From the NCBI GenBank assembly GCA_018894105.1, contig CM032133.1, positions 15,142,501 to 15,206,500 on the forward strand: a DNA stretch of 64,000 nt. The letters are read 5' to 3'. Made by a program: the position numbers and the translations under genes. Below, piece after piece: positions 12,750 through 23,500 of this stretch (positions are counted from its first letter, which is position 1; every line of letters begins with the position of its first letter). A model generated the notes under the pieces. That model saw nothing but the letters and a program-made list of their open reading frames with translations, ran no database searches and was not told the origin of the DNA. This DNA is from Jacaranda mimosifolia. Lineage: Eukaryota; Streptophyta; Magnoliopsida; Lamiales; Bignoniaceae.

Positions 12750-14119
12750 TCACTCCGTCGGAAGCCCATTTTGCACCCAAGCATCATATCCTCCAGCCAT
12801 GTCAGTAATTCCAGTAAAACCCTACAAATTAAAGTTCATTCGCATCTAGTTAAGTTTTATGGCAGAAATCAACATTTGAATCCTCAAAATAAACTGTGCA
12901 CTCCAACGATGTATGATCAAGTACAAGAAACTTGTATGGATAACATTTTTAAGTAACTAACTTTTATTATTCTTCCTTTTTTTATCAAAAGAATTAATTA
13001 TCAAACCAAAAAAAAAAAAAAAAAAAAAGGAAAAAAGGGCACTTGATCATCAATTTTATAGCGCAATAAATACTTTCCACATAAAAAAAGAAGGGAAAAT
13101 GAAATTGCTAGAGCGAGGAAAAGCCAGAATTCAAATAGTGAAAATTATTGATTAACAAATTGTGAGCCATAATATTCTAGGGTTGTTGAAAGTGAATGAA
13201 AAATCTTATAATTCCAAAATGTGTGCTCATCTAAAACTTTATATCTGTCCAAATTAGGATATTTTAATCATGTGAGGGGGATGAGTATAATTTATAAATG
13301 CAGAGGAAGAGTTTTAGGTAAGAACATACAGCAGATAGGAGCTCTGATGCAGCCATGAATGACCTTTTCCCTAGCTGGCACCCCTGCAATTTAACATTAA
13401 TATATTGGATAAGCAATAACTCCTCCTAGGCCCTAGCTTTGGGATTTGGGAAGTACTTACAACAATAATTTCATCATCTTTGCCAAAATGAGTCAACACT
13501 TGCTCCAAAAACTTTGGATTCCTGGTCATACCTGCACATTCATCAAACTACGGTTTATAACATGTGATGCTGTACGAAATCAAACATGAGTTGAGTCCGT
13601 TTCCGTAAATTGTTGAATTATGGACTTTTGTTCTCGGAACAGACAGACAGGTTTGAGTAGAGACACTGCTTGACTTAAAAAATGAGTGCTTGTTTAACTA
13701 TAAAGTAAGGTATTTATACTAGTTGTTTGAACCTATTAGACTTATGAGGCCAATCTTAAGTGTGCTTAATTATGTGGTGGCTTAGTGGCTCTTTTTGATT
13801 AATAATTAATATATTGGTCTTTTAATTTATTGAGCTTCTTATTTATAGGCCTTACTGGATATAAATAAATATCAATATGAAATTCAAAAATTTAATTTCA
13901 TCAAGACAATATTCATATCCAAATTCCAAACCCACCTCGTTCCATGTTACTTATTGAATTAATGTAAAAATTAATTCCAATTAATATTTAAGACTAAAAT
14001 GCGGAGAGAGAAGACAGCATACCTGGTCCAACTCTTAACATGAAAGGAACATTGACGGCTCCAACAACATGCCCACCACTGAATTCCTCAGGCGTCCTGC
14101 AATGATGTTTGGCAACAAA

Positions 14120-14176
<57 letters not shown>

Positions 14177-14774
14177 GATCGCAGAGAATTAATATAATAT
14201 ATATATTTATGTCTTTTTAATGAAGAAATTTTAGCTAATGCAAAATATCACCTAACGTCCAGAAAATGATGCCCGGCTTGAAGAAGCTCTTTCGCCACAC
14301 GAACAGGGACTGAGTTTGGAACAGCAACCGGCTGCGCATTCCTATTCTCTGTGGCCATCCTACTGCACCACCATTATTAAATCCTCAAATCAATTTCCAG
14401 TTCAACAATAGAGTAAAAAGTTTGGCGCGCCATAGGTAGTTGGTACATTGAGTTGGATTATTAGAATCATAATAAGGAAGTTAGCAAAAAACTCAGTAGC
14501 TAGCTTCTTCTTGTCTACAAAGCCCTGTAATCAATAACGAAGGGATATTATATATAGGACAAAATACGATCAAGATCAATGATCACCCACCGTAGTGAAA
14601 GGAAAAAGAAATTATACTTTACCCCATATTGTATATCTTCCAAGTCCTATACAACCACTCACTCACTTAAGAGTTAAGGCTAAGCAGAGTTAAGACAGTT
14701 ATAGAAAACACACCATAGTTTTAGTCAAAACAAGACGTATGTGAATCATCAATTCTTCAAATGTCCTACTACCA

Positions 14775-14816
<42 letters not shown>

Positions 14817-17601
14817 TATTTCCCTTTTTTTTTTTTTTTATACATACACACGCCAAGAGTCTATGAAAGTTCGAACCCCTAACCTCATACTTTATGTTTG
14901 AGATTTATGTTACTGGACTAAAGGCCACTGGGCGGGCCTGCTACTAATTATAATGTTCCAACTAGGGTTGTAAATGATATTCGAAAATTCGTTTACCGTT
15001 CGTATTCGTATCCGTTTACACAGAATTTATCCGCATCAGTTTAAAGCAGATATTATCCGTATTCGATTAGTGGATATCCGATTATAAATGAATACGGATA
15101 TGATAAATGCGTATCCGATCTGAATATATATTTATTAAATAATATATTATTTATATTTTTTAATAAAAATCTCATAATCCATATATTTATATATATAAAT
15201 TATAATTGAAGAATTAGGAAGAAAAAAGAATAAATTTAAAAAATTATTGTAATATAGATAAAAAATTGAAGAATAAAGTTAGTCGACATAATTATTGTTG
15301 GTTGACTATATAATTAATATACTTAAATACAATTATTATTACTAATAAGTACTAATAATCAATTATAAAGTCAATTATTAATTAAAAATTATGTTATTTG
15401 TTTGGTTGATTTCATTTTAATGAAATTATATAGTTCTTTCTATTAATTAAAATATGTATTTGTTATAGGTTCATAGATTCACGTATTTGAATATTCTTAA
15501 ATGGATATCTAAATAATTATCATCAAATATGAATATAAAACAATAATTCGAATACGGATAAGTTTAATAAAATATGAAAACATACAAATAATTATAATCG
15601 AATACGAATATATCCGAATCCGACCGATATCCGACGGATACGAATTTGGATATCATTTTTAAATATCCATCAAATCCGTATCCGTATCCGAATATTCGAA
15701 AAGTTAAACGGATACGAAAAAGTAAACAATGTATCCGATTCATTTAATATCGGTTTACACCCCTAGTTCCAACTACTAATATCTAAACTATTAATAAAAC
15801 ACGCACCCCCTTTTATTGTTTTTTGGATGATTCGCCTAAAATGCCACCATCCTTTTTTTTGGTTTTCTAATAGCTACAAGTTATAAAATAACTACCATTT
15901 CAACTCACCTATTTTATGCCTACAATTACCATTTTACCATAATTTTTTAATTTTTATTTTTGAAAAAATAAATAAATATATCAAGGTTATTACAATAAAA
16001 TGGCATTATATAAAAAATAGATAAATATTATTATCATATAAAAAATACTATAAAAATTTTAGCACATGCACCAAATGTGCCAAATTGCTAGTATTAATAA
16101 AGCAACTAATCTAATTTTGGTATGTTCTCAACTTATATGTCTAAAATGCCATCATATTTTTTCTTTCCAATTCTCATAACTAGAATTTATCCAAAAACTA
16201 CCATCTAACCTCACATATTTTATGGCTATAATTACCATTTTACCATATCCTTTTTTAACAAATTTTTAAATAAATATATAAAATTATTTAAAAAATAATT
16301 AAATATTTTTATTTAGATATTCAATGCTAAAAATTTTAGCACATACATAGAATATGTCGAAACTACTACTACGGATAGTGTAAGGAGTAGGGATGAGAAT
16401 AGGCCTGGCTACTCGTCAGGGCCTATAGCCTAGCCTATTTATAGCTTACCTCGATATAGCTTATTTAATAAAAAGGTCATGTCAAGGCTTAAAATATAGC
16501 CTTTTAATTAAATAGGCTAGATTTATGTTCTTCTAAAAGCTAGTAAAGCCTAATAGACTGACCCATATATCATTATTTACATAAGAAGTAGAATAACAAT
16601 GATATAATATTAAATGGCTAACTGTATGTGATTTCTTTAATCAGTCCTTTTGGAATTTGTTATGTTGTTTAATATTATTTTTTATTGAAAGAATACTATT
16701 TTATAATTAGATTTGAACTTTCATAACTATACATTTGTTATTTATCATTTATGTGTTATTTAAACTTAATTGAAGTCTTAGTAGAAAATAGACTTTTAGG
16801 TAGACTTTCGGGCCAAGTTAAGATTTTGCAATTTATTAAAAAAAGTTAGGACTAATCTTAAAACAAAGCTTATCTTAGATAATAAGTTAGGCTCAGGCTC
16901 ATGCTCATCATTTGCGTAATAGACCTGACCTATTTAAGCCAAAACCTAACATAGCCTAGCTTGGCCTAAGCTATTTCCATGCCTAGTAAGGAGTAACCTT
17001 GAGAAAACTCTTAGCCAAATGATCACTGATATTAATGTGGAATGAAAAAAAAAAAAAAAAAGGCCATTATTGGAATCTTAAACGGTAAAAGGCAATAAAA
17101 GTTTGAATACATCCCCCATCCACAACAAATGAATGCTCAAGGTGGTTGTTGCTATGTTGAGCACCCAAGACCCAAGACCCATGACCCATTTTTGGCAATT
17201 CAAGCTCTGTTTCTTGACCAAAAAAAGAATGAAACTTTTGCAAAGAATCATTCCAAATTCAGAATGAATATATGTTTGAATGAAGATGTCCTATATCATT
17301 TACATACCTGAAGCTGGGAACTGTATTGGTAGGGCTAAAGCCACGTCTTCCTTTAGGCCAAAGCCGAGACTTGATAACAGTCTTCGCAGAAGACACTGAT
17401 ACGACGACGCACCTAAAACTTGCAAAAAGCTCATCAACATTTGAATTAGAACCCATAAAAGGGTAAACAACGAAAACATCATCAATCTGCGGTCACCATA
17501 ATTTCAAAAGCAGTAATGCAGTACCTACGATTTACATCATCCGTAAGAAGATTTTGAGGAAGCTTTAAGGTACCAGAAAACCAAACAGTTATTGCCCTCA
17601 T
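12750..17601 (-). CDS. Rhodanese-domain sulfurtransferase, STR15/STR16-like, probably plastid
   Basis: Seven coding exons: 17601-17525, 17412-17308, 14362-14252, 14096-14023, 13531-13461, 13383-13330 and 12821-12750. All introns are GT-AG and the frame is continuous for 187 residues. The rhodanese domain spans about residues 75-185, with FLDVRTPEEFSGGH, then VNVPFMLRVGPGM, then the active loop GCQLGKRS (catalytic Cys148), and ends in TDMAGGYDAWVQNGLP. Rhodaneses of this plant group (senescence-associated DIN1/SEN1, STR16 and relatives) move sulfur through a persulfide on this Cys. A related member, HAC1, reduces arsenate, so that role cannot be excluded. Residues 1-60 are Ser/Arg/Lys-rich with few acids, consistent with a transit peptide (inference). 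Met63 in exon 3 could start a 125-residue short form. Confidence 0.9.
14125..14176. repeat. (TC)n-(AT)n microsatellite in intron 3 of the rhodanese gene
   Basis: A run of TC dinucleotides passes directly into AT dinucleotides. It lies about 30-80 bases upstream (plus-strand right) of the exon 4 acceptor and lengthens a pyrimidine/AT-rich intron. Confidence 0.9.
14779..14940 (-). mobile_element. SINE-like retroposon in intron 2 of the rhodanese gene
   Basis: Read on the minus strand, it starts with a segment resembling a pol III A box (CCCAGTGGCCTTTAGTCC). It has a B-box-like GGGGTTCGAAC near 14875 and ends in an A-run followed by an (AAT)n tail, seen as T-run and (ATT)n on the plus strand. 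The flanks CTACCAATTA (14769-14778) and CTACTAATTA (14941-14950) differ at one base and could be the target duplication. A tRNA-derived SINE is the best fit; the family is unknown. Confidence 0.6.
14963..15765. mobile_element. Non-autonomous hAT element, 803 bp, with 8-bp target duplication
   Basis: It is flanked by identical 8-mers GTTCCAAC at 14955-14962 and 15766-15773. The ends are TAGGGTTGTAAA and, inverted, TAGGGGTGTAAA. The 8-bp duplication plus TAGGG-type termini define the hAT superfamily. Many copies of TATCCG/CGGATA crowd both subterminal regions, as expected for transposase-binding motifs. There is no coding capacity. Confidence 0.92.
15782..16091 (+). mobile_element. Short non-autonomous Helitron, 310 bp
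   Basis: It starts TCTAAACTATTAATAAAA after a host A. It ends with a perfect 6-bp stem hairpin (GCACAT at 16062-16067 with ATGTGC at 16075-16080) followed seven bases later by CTAG and a host T. These are the Helitron hallmarks: 5' TC, 3' hairpin plus CTRR, insertion between A and T, and no target duplication. No Rep/helicase ORF is present. Confidence 0.82.
16092..16375 (+). mobile_element. Second, decayed copy related to the adjacent Helitron
   Basis: Head-to-tail with the previous element, it repeats its internal phrases: TAAAATGCCA, then AACTACCAT, then TATAATTACCATTTTACCAT, and ends with a weak hairpin (ACATA...TATGT) after TTTTAGCACA. The ends are degraded, so the outer limits are approximate. 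Confidence 0.55.
16388..16985. mobile_element. Non-autonomous hAT-like element, 598 bp, with 8-bp target duplication
   Basis: Identical 8-mers GTAAGGAG at 16380-16387 and 16986-16993 flank it. The termini are TAGGGATGAGAATAGG and, inverted, TAGGCATGGAAATAGC, an imperfect inverted repeat. The interior is rich in TAGCCTA/TAGGCT motifs near both ends. It is in intron 2 of the rhodanese gene and is a different family from the 14963 element. Confidence 0.9.
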
Positions 17602-18459
17602 CGTATCTCCTAAATTAATTCTCTCTTAATGTTTTTTCTGTTCCTGCCCGTAGAGTAATAGTACTACTGCACTGCGCTATATGTATATGGATACGAAGGG
17701 AAAAATGGAGAACTTGAAGGGGAGACACTATTAATTTGTATGATTTTATACATGATTATGACCAAGATATACAGTATATGGTGAGAAAATCAGGAGGGGG
17801 GCGGAGGGGGGGGGGGTGGGGATGGATGGATGGATAGATTGACACCTAATTGACATGTAATTTGGTTTATCTTCTGTGAATACAATGCCCCATACCTCTG
17901 CAAAATTGCTCGCTGTGGATAATTGTAATCAAATCAAGGGATGGTGACATAACTCTGAGGCGGCACCACCTCATCGGATATATCTATCTTTACTACCTAA
18001 ATTTATTTATATTTTCTATTTTATTTTTCGAATTTCGTAATATCAATTTAATATGAAATTTTCATTTTTAGAAAGTAATATCAATGCATATCTATATAAT
18101 ATATAGTTGTGATGATTTCACATCATATTATCAAGATTTAGACTACAACTATTCTAACTTATACAATTATTGAAATAAGATATCAATGATTTGGATAGCC
18201 TTATATTTCAGAATAAATAAAGAATAATTAAATGCCGATAGTACAAATATGTTACTACTTACTAATTATCAAGCTTGAAAAATTACTCTATCAAAAAATT
18301 CTTAATTAAAAGTTATTTTGTCAAATAAGAAATATGAAAAAATAAATTTATACTTAAGAAATTATAGGAAGCTTGCCTGTAAAATGTTTAGAGTAAGATG
18401 ATTGTTCCATGTATATTACCAAACCGAAACAACTACACATAAGAATGGCATTTTTTATT
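17602..18459. other. Upstream region of the rhodanese gene with a long G-tract
   Basis: This is the presumed promoter and spacer. About 190-240 bases upstream of the start codon, plus-strand 17793-17820 is nearly pure G with G-runs, followed by (GGAT)n to about 17834. The coding strand is therefore C-rich there. No clear TATA box is seen; a weak TATA-like ATACATATAG occurs near 17680 on the minus strand. The rest is AT-rich and uninformative. Confidence 0.5.
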
Positions 18460-20577
18460 ATAGTCGTAGGATTTTGATAAAATTTTAAATATTTTACAAT
18501 TTTAAATTTTATTTTATTGTTATTAATATTTCATTAGCTGTGAATTCTTTAATTTTGTTAACTATCAAAATATGCCAACCAACTATTTTTCATAACTTTT
18601 TAAAACATTCTTTAAATTCATTTATGTACACTTGAATTTATACTCTATATATAGTAAATAGGTTTTTTTTTTTTTTATCACATTTATGCAATTGTAACCA
18701 AATTCTCAATTTTTGTAGAATTCCAACTTTTTTAATTATTTAGAATAATTTTATTTGCTATTTATATTACTTGTGATTTTATTTGGTTTCTAAATCATTA
18801 AAATAATGCAAACAGCTAACCAGATTTTGAAAACAATTTAATGCAAAATTTTAATATATTCTCACACACATAAATCTATCCTGAAATTTATAGGATGTGG
18901 GTCTTTTGACACTATTGCACATTTTGAATTTTAAGAATTTAAAATATATTTTAATTATTTAGGATAATATTATTGATTGCTTAATATTACTTGTGATTTT
19001 TCTTGGGGTTTCGAAATCACCAAAATAGGCACAAAATATAATAACCATTTACTGCATTTTTAACCCATTCACCCACAATCATTACAAATAAGACATGGTT
19101 CATTTAACCAATAACTTTACAATTTCAATCTAATTTTCCTTTCTTAAATTGAGTTTTTTTTTTTTTTTTGGTAATTTAATTGATTATTTCATATTACTTA
19201 TAAGTTTTTTTATTTTTCAAATCATTAAAGTATGATAATTAAATAAATTTAATGATCTTTTAATATTTTCTTTAAATTTACACTCAGATACACATAATGT
19301 GTATGCTATTATTTATGCGAAAGGACTTTTAATTATTTACGTAATTTTCGTCAAATTTCAATTTCCAAAATTTCGAACTTTAAATTATTTTAATAATGTC
19401 ATTAATTATTTAACAATTTTTTTTATTTTCTAAGTTATTAATATATGTCAACTAATAAAATTTGCTAACCTTTTAATACATTTCTTAAACCTATCCGTAC
19501 CTACATAAATTTATATTATTATGTATAGAAAGGTGATCTTTTGGACATAATTGTACAATTTTAATTATATTCTAAATTTTTAGAGCTCTGGATATTTTAT
19601 TGTTTACAATAATTTCTTTAATTGCTCAACAGCATTGTGAATTTTATTTTGTTTTCTAGATCATCAAGACCACAACATACGCTAACCTTAGAGTTCAGTT
19701 TTTTCTTTTTTAATTTTTTTAATAATTTCATTAGTTAGTTAATATTATTTGGGATTTTTTTTATTTTCTAAATATCAATATACACCAGCCAACTAAATTT
19801 TAATAATCTTTTAGTACTTTTTTATACACATACTCAATCACACGTAAATTTATATACTATTATATATGTTAACAGGGTCTTTTGACCAAATTAAAATGCG
19901 TAATGTTTATCAAATTATAAATTTATAAAATTTAGATTTTTAACGGATTACTCTAATTTTGTTGTTTGTTTAAAATTATTGACCTTTTTAATTTTTTTAA
20001 AGCATCAAAATATACAAATCAATCAAATTTAATGACTTTAATGCATTTTGTAAGCACAATATGTCATATAAAATAAATCCATATTATTATATAGGTAGAG
20101 GTCTTTTGACCATAATTTTATAATTTTAACCAAATGGAAAATTCTTAAGTTTTAGTAATTCTTAATTTTTTGAAATAATTCCATTAATTGCTTAACAATA
20201 GTATATTAAGTTAAATCTTGCTTCCCTTATATTTTACCCTTTTTTAGTGAAAATATTTTGATTTAAAATCTTAACTTTTGCCGTCAAATTTTCACAAGTT
20301 TCATTATTTTTACTTCATTAATGAAAAAGTGTGGTCAATTCATCTAATTTTTGCCATGGTTTATGTAAATTCATAATAATGTAATATATTATTCACCTCA
20401 CATAAAAATTATAGTAAATAAATATATATTTTTTTACTACGATAAGATGAAGTGTAATATTTAATATGAGTTTCACCACATATTTGGAATTTTATACTAC
20501 AATAAAAAAAACTATAGCAAATAGTTCTTTTTTACTATATTATTTTTAGTGAAGTAAAAATTTATTGAAATAAAAAG

Positions 20578-20593
20578 CATTTTTCTTGTAGTG
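20578..20593 (-). repeat. CACTA-type terminal motif inside the array
   Basis: Read on the minus strand it is CACTACAAGAAAAATG, a typical end of plant CACTA (En/Spm) elements. The opposite end was not found upstream, so only one terminus is supported. Confidence 0.4.
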
Positions 20594-21119
20594 GTTATAA
20601 AATTTTAAATTGTTAAATTATTAAAATAAGTCAACTTTTTAAATTTATCGACCTATTAATACATTATCTTCCCTCATTCACACACACACATACATAAATA
20701 TATACACTTAGACGTAGAAATTGAGTCTTTCAACTATATTTGCGTAGTTTTAACCAAATTTTGGGTTCTTAAAATTTATAATTTTTTAATAAATTATTAT
20801 AATTTAATTTGTAATTATTTAGTGTTAACTGTGAGATTTTTTATTTTCTAAATCATTTAAATATATTATCTAACCAAATTTAATAGCCTTTGCATACATC
20901 CTTTAACTATATTCATACACACATAAATCTATACTATTAAATATAGTAACGGGTTCTTTTGAAGATAATTGTGCAGTTCGTTGGGTCAAATTCTGGATTT
21001 TTAGAGTTCGAAATTTTGTTTTAATTGTTGGTTGCTTAACATTAATTAACTATGACTTTTTTTTTTTTTTCCCTAAATTATCAAAATATTCTAACTAAAT
21101 ATGATGACCTTTTGATATA

Positions 21120-22101
21120 GGATGAATTATAGCGACACCTTCCGATATTTGGTGTAGTTATCAAAAAAATTTCATTATTATAAGCTCTTAACGTTTTGTA
21201 CCATCCAACAATAAAATACTGTCATTAGTTGTCATTAGGATTTTTTAAATGTGTCGTAAAAAATATATGTGAACTTTTAAAATTATCCTTGAGGGCAACT
21301 TATGATATTTTAGGTTCTTCAAGGTTGTATTTCTAATTTACTTAAGTTTTAGGAAGTTAATTGTGATATTATTGTAATAATAAAAAATAAAAATTTATTT
21401 TATAAGCTTTTTTTAGTTATTATATATATGGTACGTGTTACTTCATTCTTGATAGGTTAAAATTTTCAAATATTGGGAAAATATGAACTTCATACCAAAA
21501 TCATAATATATATTTTCTTTGCATTATGAAATGTATGTTGTGTAACAGTAATTAATCCAAGCAATGAAGACACATAAGTTGATTATGTGTTACAGTTCCT
21601 TTGAATTCTGCTTCTGTAGTTGTACATTTACTTGGCTCAACTTGTTTGTAAGAGGTGAAGCAGACGCATTAGTAGCATGCATGCACATTAGCAACAAATT
21701 TTGCAGCAGAATCAATAATAAGTGTTTCGTAAACAAGTGTGGTATGAGAAGTCAATTTTTTAATTGCAGCTGTAGGGACAATACTAGTGAATGACTTTTC
21801 CATTTGTATTCATATTGGTTGCTAACATGAGGGGGTTATTTGAAATTTACAAAACAATAATAATCTTTTATAATTATGCCAAACCTCATGGGTGTAGCTG
21901 TAATTTACTCTTCTTCTTTTCTTTTTTTCTTCTTTTTTTTTCTCTCTTGGTTTTGCTATAAAGAGCATTTCAGTCTTTTAATATTTTTATATGTGTTGCA
22001 TATATGTTTCCCATATATTAGAGGGATTATTTGTAATTTACAAAAAAATAAGGATCCTTTTATAATTACATCAAATCTTAGGGTTATAACTATAATTCAC
22101 C
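21120..22101. mobile_element. MULE-like element, about 982 bp, inserted in the tandem array
   Basis: The left end GGATGAATTATAG and the inverted right end GGTGAATTATAG match at 12 of 13 bases. Flanks TTTGATATA and TTTATTATA may be a worn 9-bp duplication, which would fit Mutator-like elements. A right-end-like segment is repeated inside (about 21830-21905 and 22015-22095), suggesting a composite. It holds a 76-codon Cys-rich ORF (21564-21794). Confidence 0.5.
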
Positions 22102-22319
22102 TTTTATTATATTCGCTAAACCTATTCTTTCACGCACTTAAATCTATAATATTAAATATACAGAAAGGGAGTTTCTTTTACCATGATTATTTGTCTTAAT
22201 TATTTAGAATAATTTAATTAGGTGTTATAGCATTAATTTTGTACTTCTTTATTATTAATGTATGCAACTTATAATCAAATTAAATGATCTTTTAGTGTAT
22301 TTTCTTTAAATCTATTTAC

Positions 22320-22343
22320 ACACACACACACACACACACACTA
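22320..22343. repeat. (CA)n microsatellite
   Basis: About 12 CA dinucleotides. The position corresponds to the CACACATAAAT phrase of the tandem unit, so it looks like a local expansion within one monomer. Confidence 0.85.
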
Positions 22344-22560
22344 AATTATACTATTTTAAATAGAGAAAGGAGGTATTTTGTCATACTTACAAAATTTAGA
22401 CCAAATTTTGAATCCTTACAATTATTTTTTTATTTATTTGAAATAATTTCATTGATATTGACTCACTTGATTTTTTAAGTTATCAAAATATGTTAACCAA
22501 TCACCTTTTGTTACATTCTTTGAACAAATTCATAACGACATAAATTTGAATATTTCAACC

Positions 22561-23500
22561 AAAACTTATTAAAATAAAAAAAAATAAGGTGTTGTAATTA
22601 AGATATATATATATATATATTTATATATAAGTAATGCTTACAAATTAGCTAAAATTTAAGAAAGATTAAAGGAATAAAAAATTTATATACAATATCATTT
22701 ATAATACATTTATCCCTCATTTTCACTTTTGTTATGTCTTTCTCATAATTTTTATTTTATATGGAAAATATTAGTATTAAGCTTTTCTCAACATATTGTT
22801 ACATCCCTTTGTTTCCATTCCTTTCATGGTTCATGTTGGATTATCAACATATGTAATTTCTATTTATTATTATTTGTTTGATTGCTTCCACTCTAGTTTT
22901 ATTGTTTCACTTCTTAATTCGTTAAACAAGATCTTTTTGGATTTTGTTATTTGATCTTGTAATGTTTCGTAGAGATTTATTGAATATCTTCATTATTGTG
23001 TCCATTGTTTGTTTATAATTTTATACTCATTAAACTTTTACATTACTTTGTTGAGCTTTTATTTTATTTATACAACTTTTTATATTTTTGTATCATACAT
23101 CCTCACTATTAAAAATTATTGAAGTTAATAAAATCTTTGCAGCCTTCTTTATTGGTTCAAGTAATTGTGTTAATTTATTAGCTTTTTATTTATTTATTTA
23201 TTATTTTTACCAAGTTTTGAAACTTTTGTTTCGAGAAAATATTAAAAATTTAAATATATAATATTGTCAACAATACTTTTGTCCTCCTCATCTTTGTTAT
23301 TTCTTAGCTATAGCTTTATGAAAATTTCATAAGCTAACTTCTCGTATATGTATTCTTGTACCACTTTATCTTTTATCTATTTCAATTAGTATTAGATTGA
23401 CAACAAACTTATGACTTTATTAACTTTTTCATTTGAAGGTTTATCTTTGTTTCTATTTTTTTTTTTATAATTTTGTAGTTCAGAGCATTTGGTTTTATTT
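22561..23500. other. AT-rich spacer
   Basis: Low-complexity AT-rich sequence with (TA)n near 22605. I see no coding signal and no bounded repeat. Confidence 0.5.

Larger units (their letters stand above)
18460..22560. repeat. Degenerate AT-rich tandem array, period about 210-240 bp
   Basis: A unit recurs with the phrases TCTTTTGACC, then TTTTAACCAAATT, then TTAATTATTTAGAATAAT, then CTAAATCATCAAAATAT, then CACACATAAAT. Recognisable unit starts are near 18665, 18900, 19320, 19530, 19870, 20095, 20720, 20945 and 22370. Spacings of about 210, 225 and 240, or roughly twice that, recur where nothing intervenes. Copies are very divergent, so this is an old array. Insertions at about 20195-20600 and 21120-22101 interrupt it. 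Confidence 0.7.

Noticed and set aside
17259..17485. Minus-strand ORFs of 60-65 codons at the rhodanese exon 2
   Set aside because: They are read-through of exon 2 into its flanking introns; the spliced frame explains the coding part.
21876..22199. 107-codon hydrophobic plus-strand ORF
   Set aside because: It is a T-rich reading across the repeated end of the MULE-like element and has no recognisable domain.
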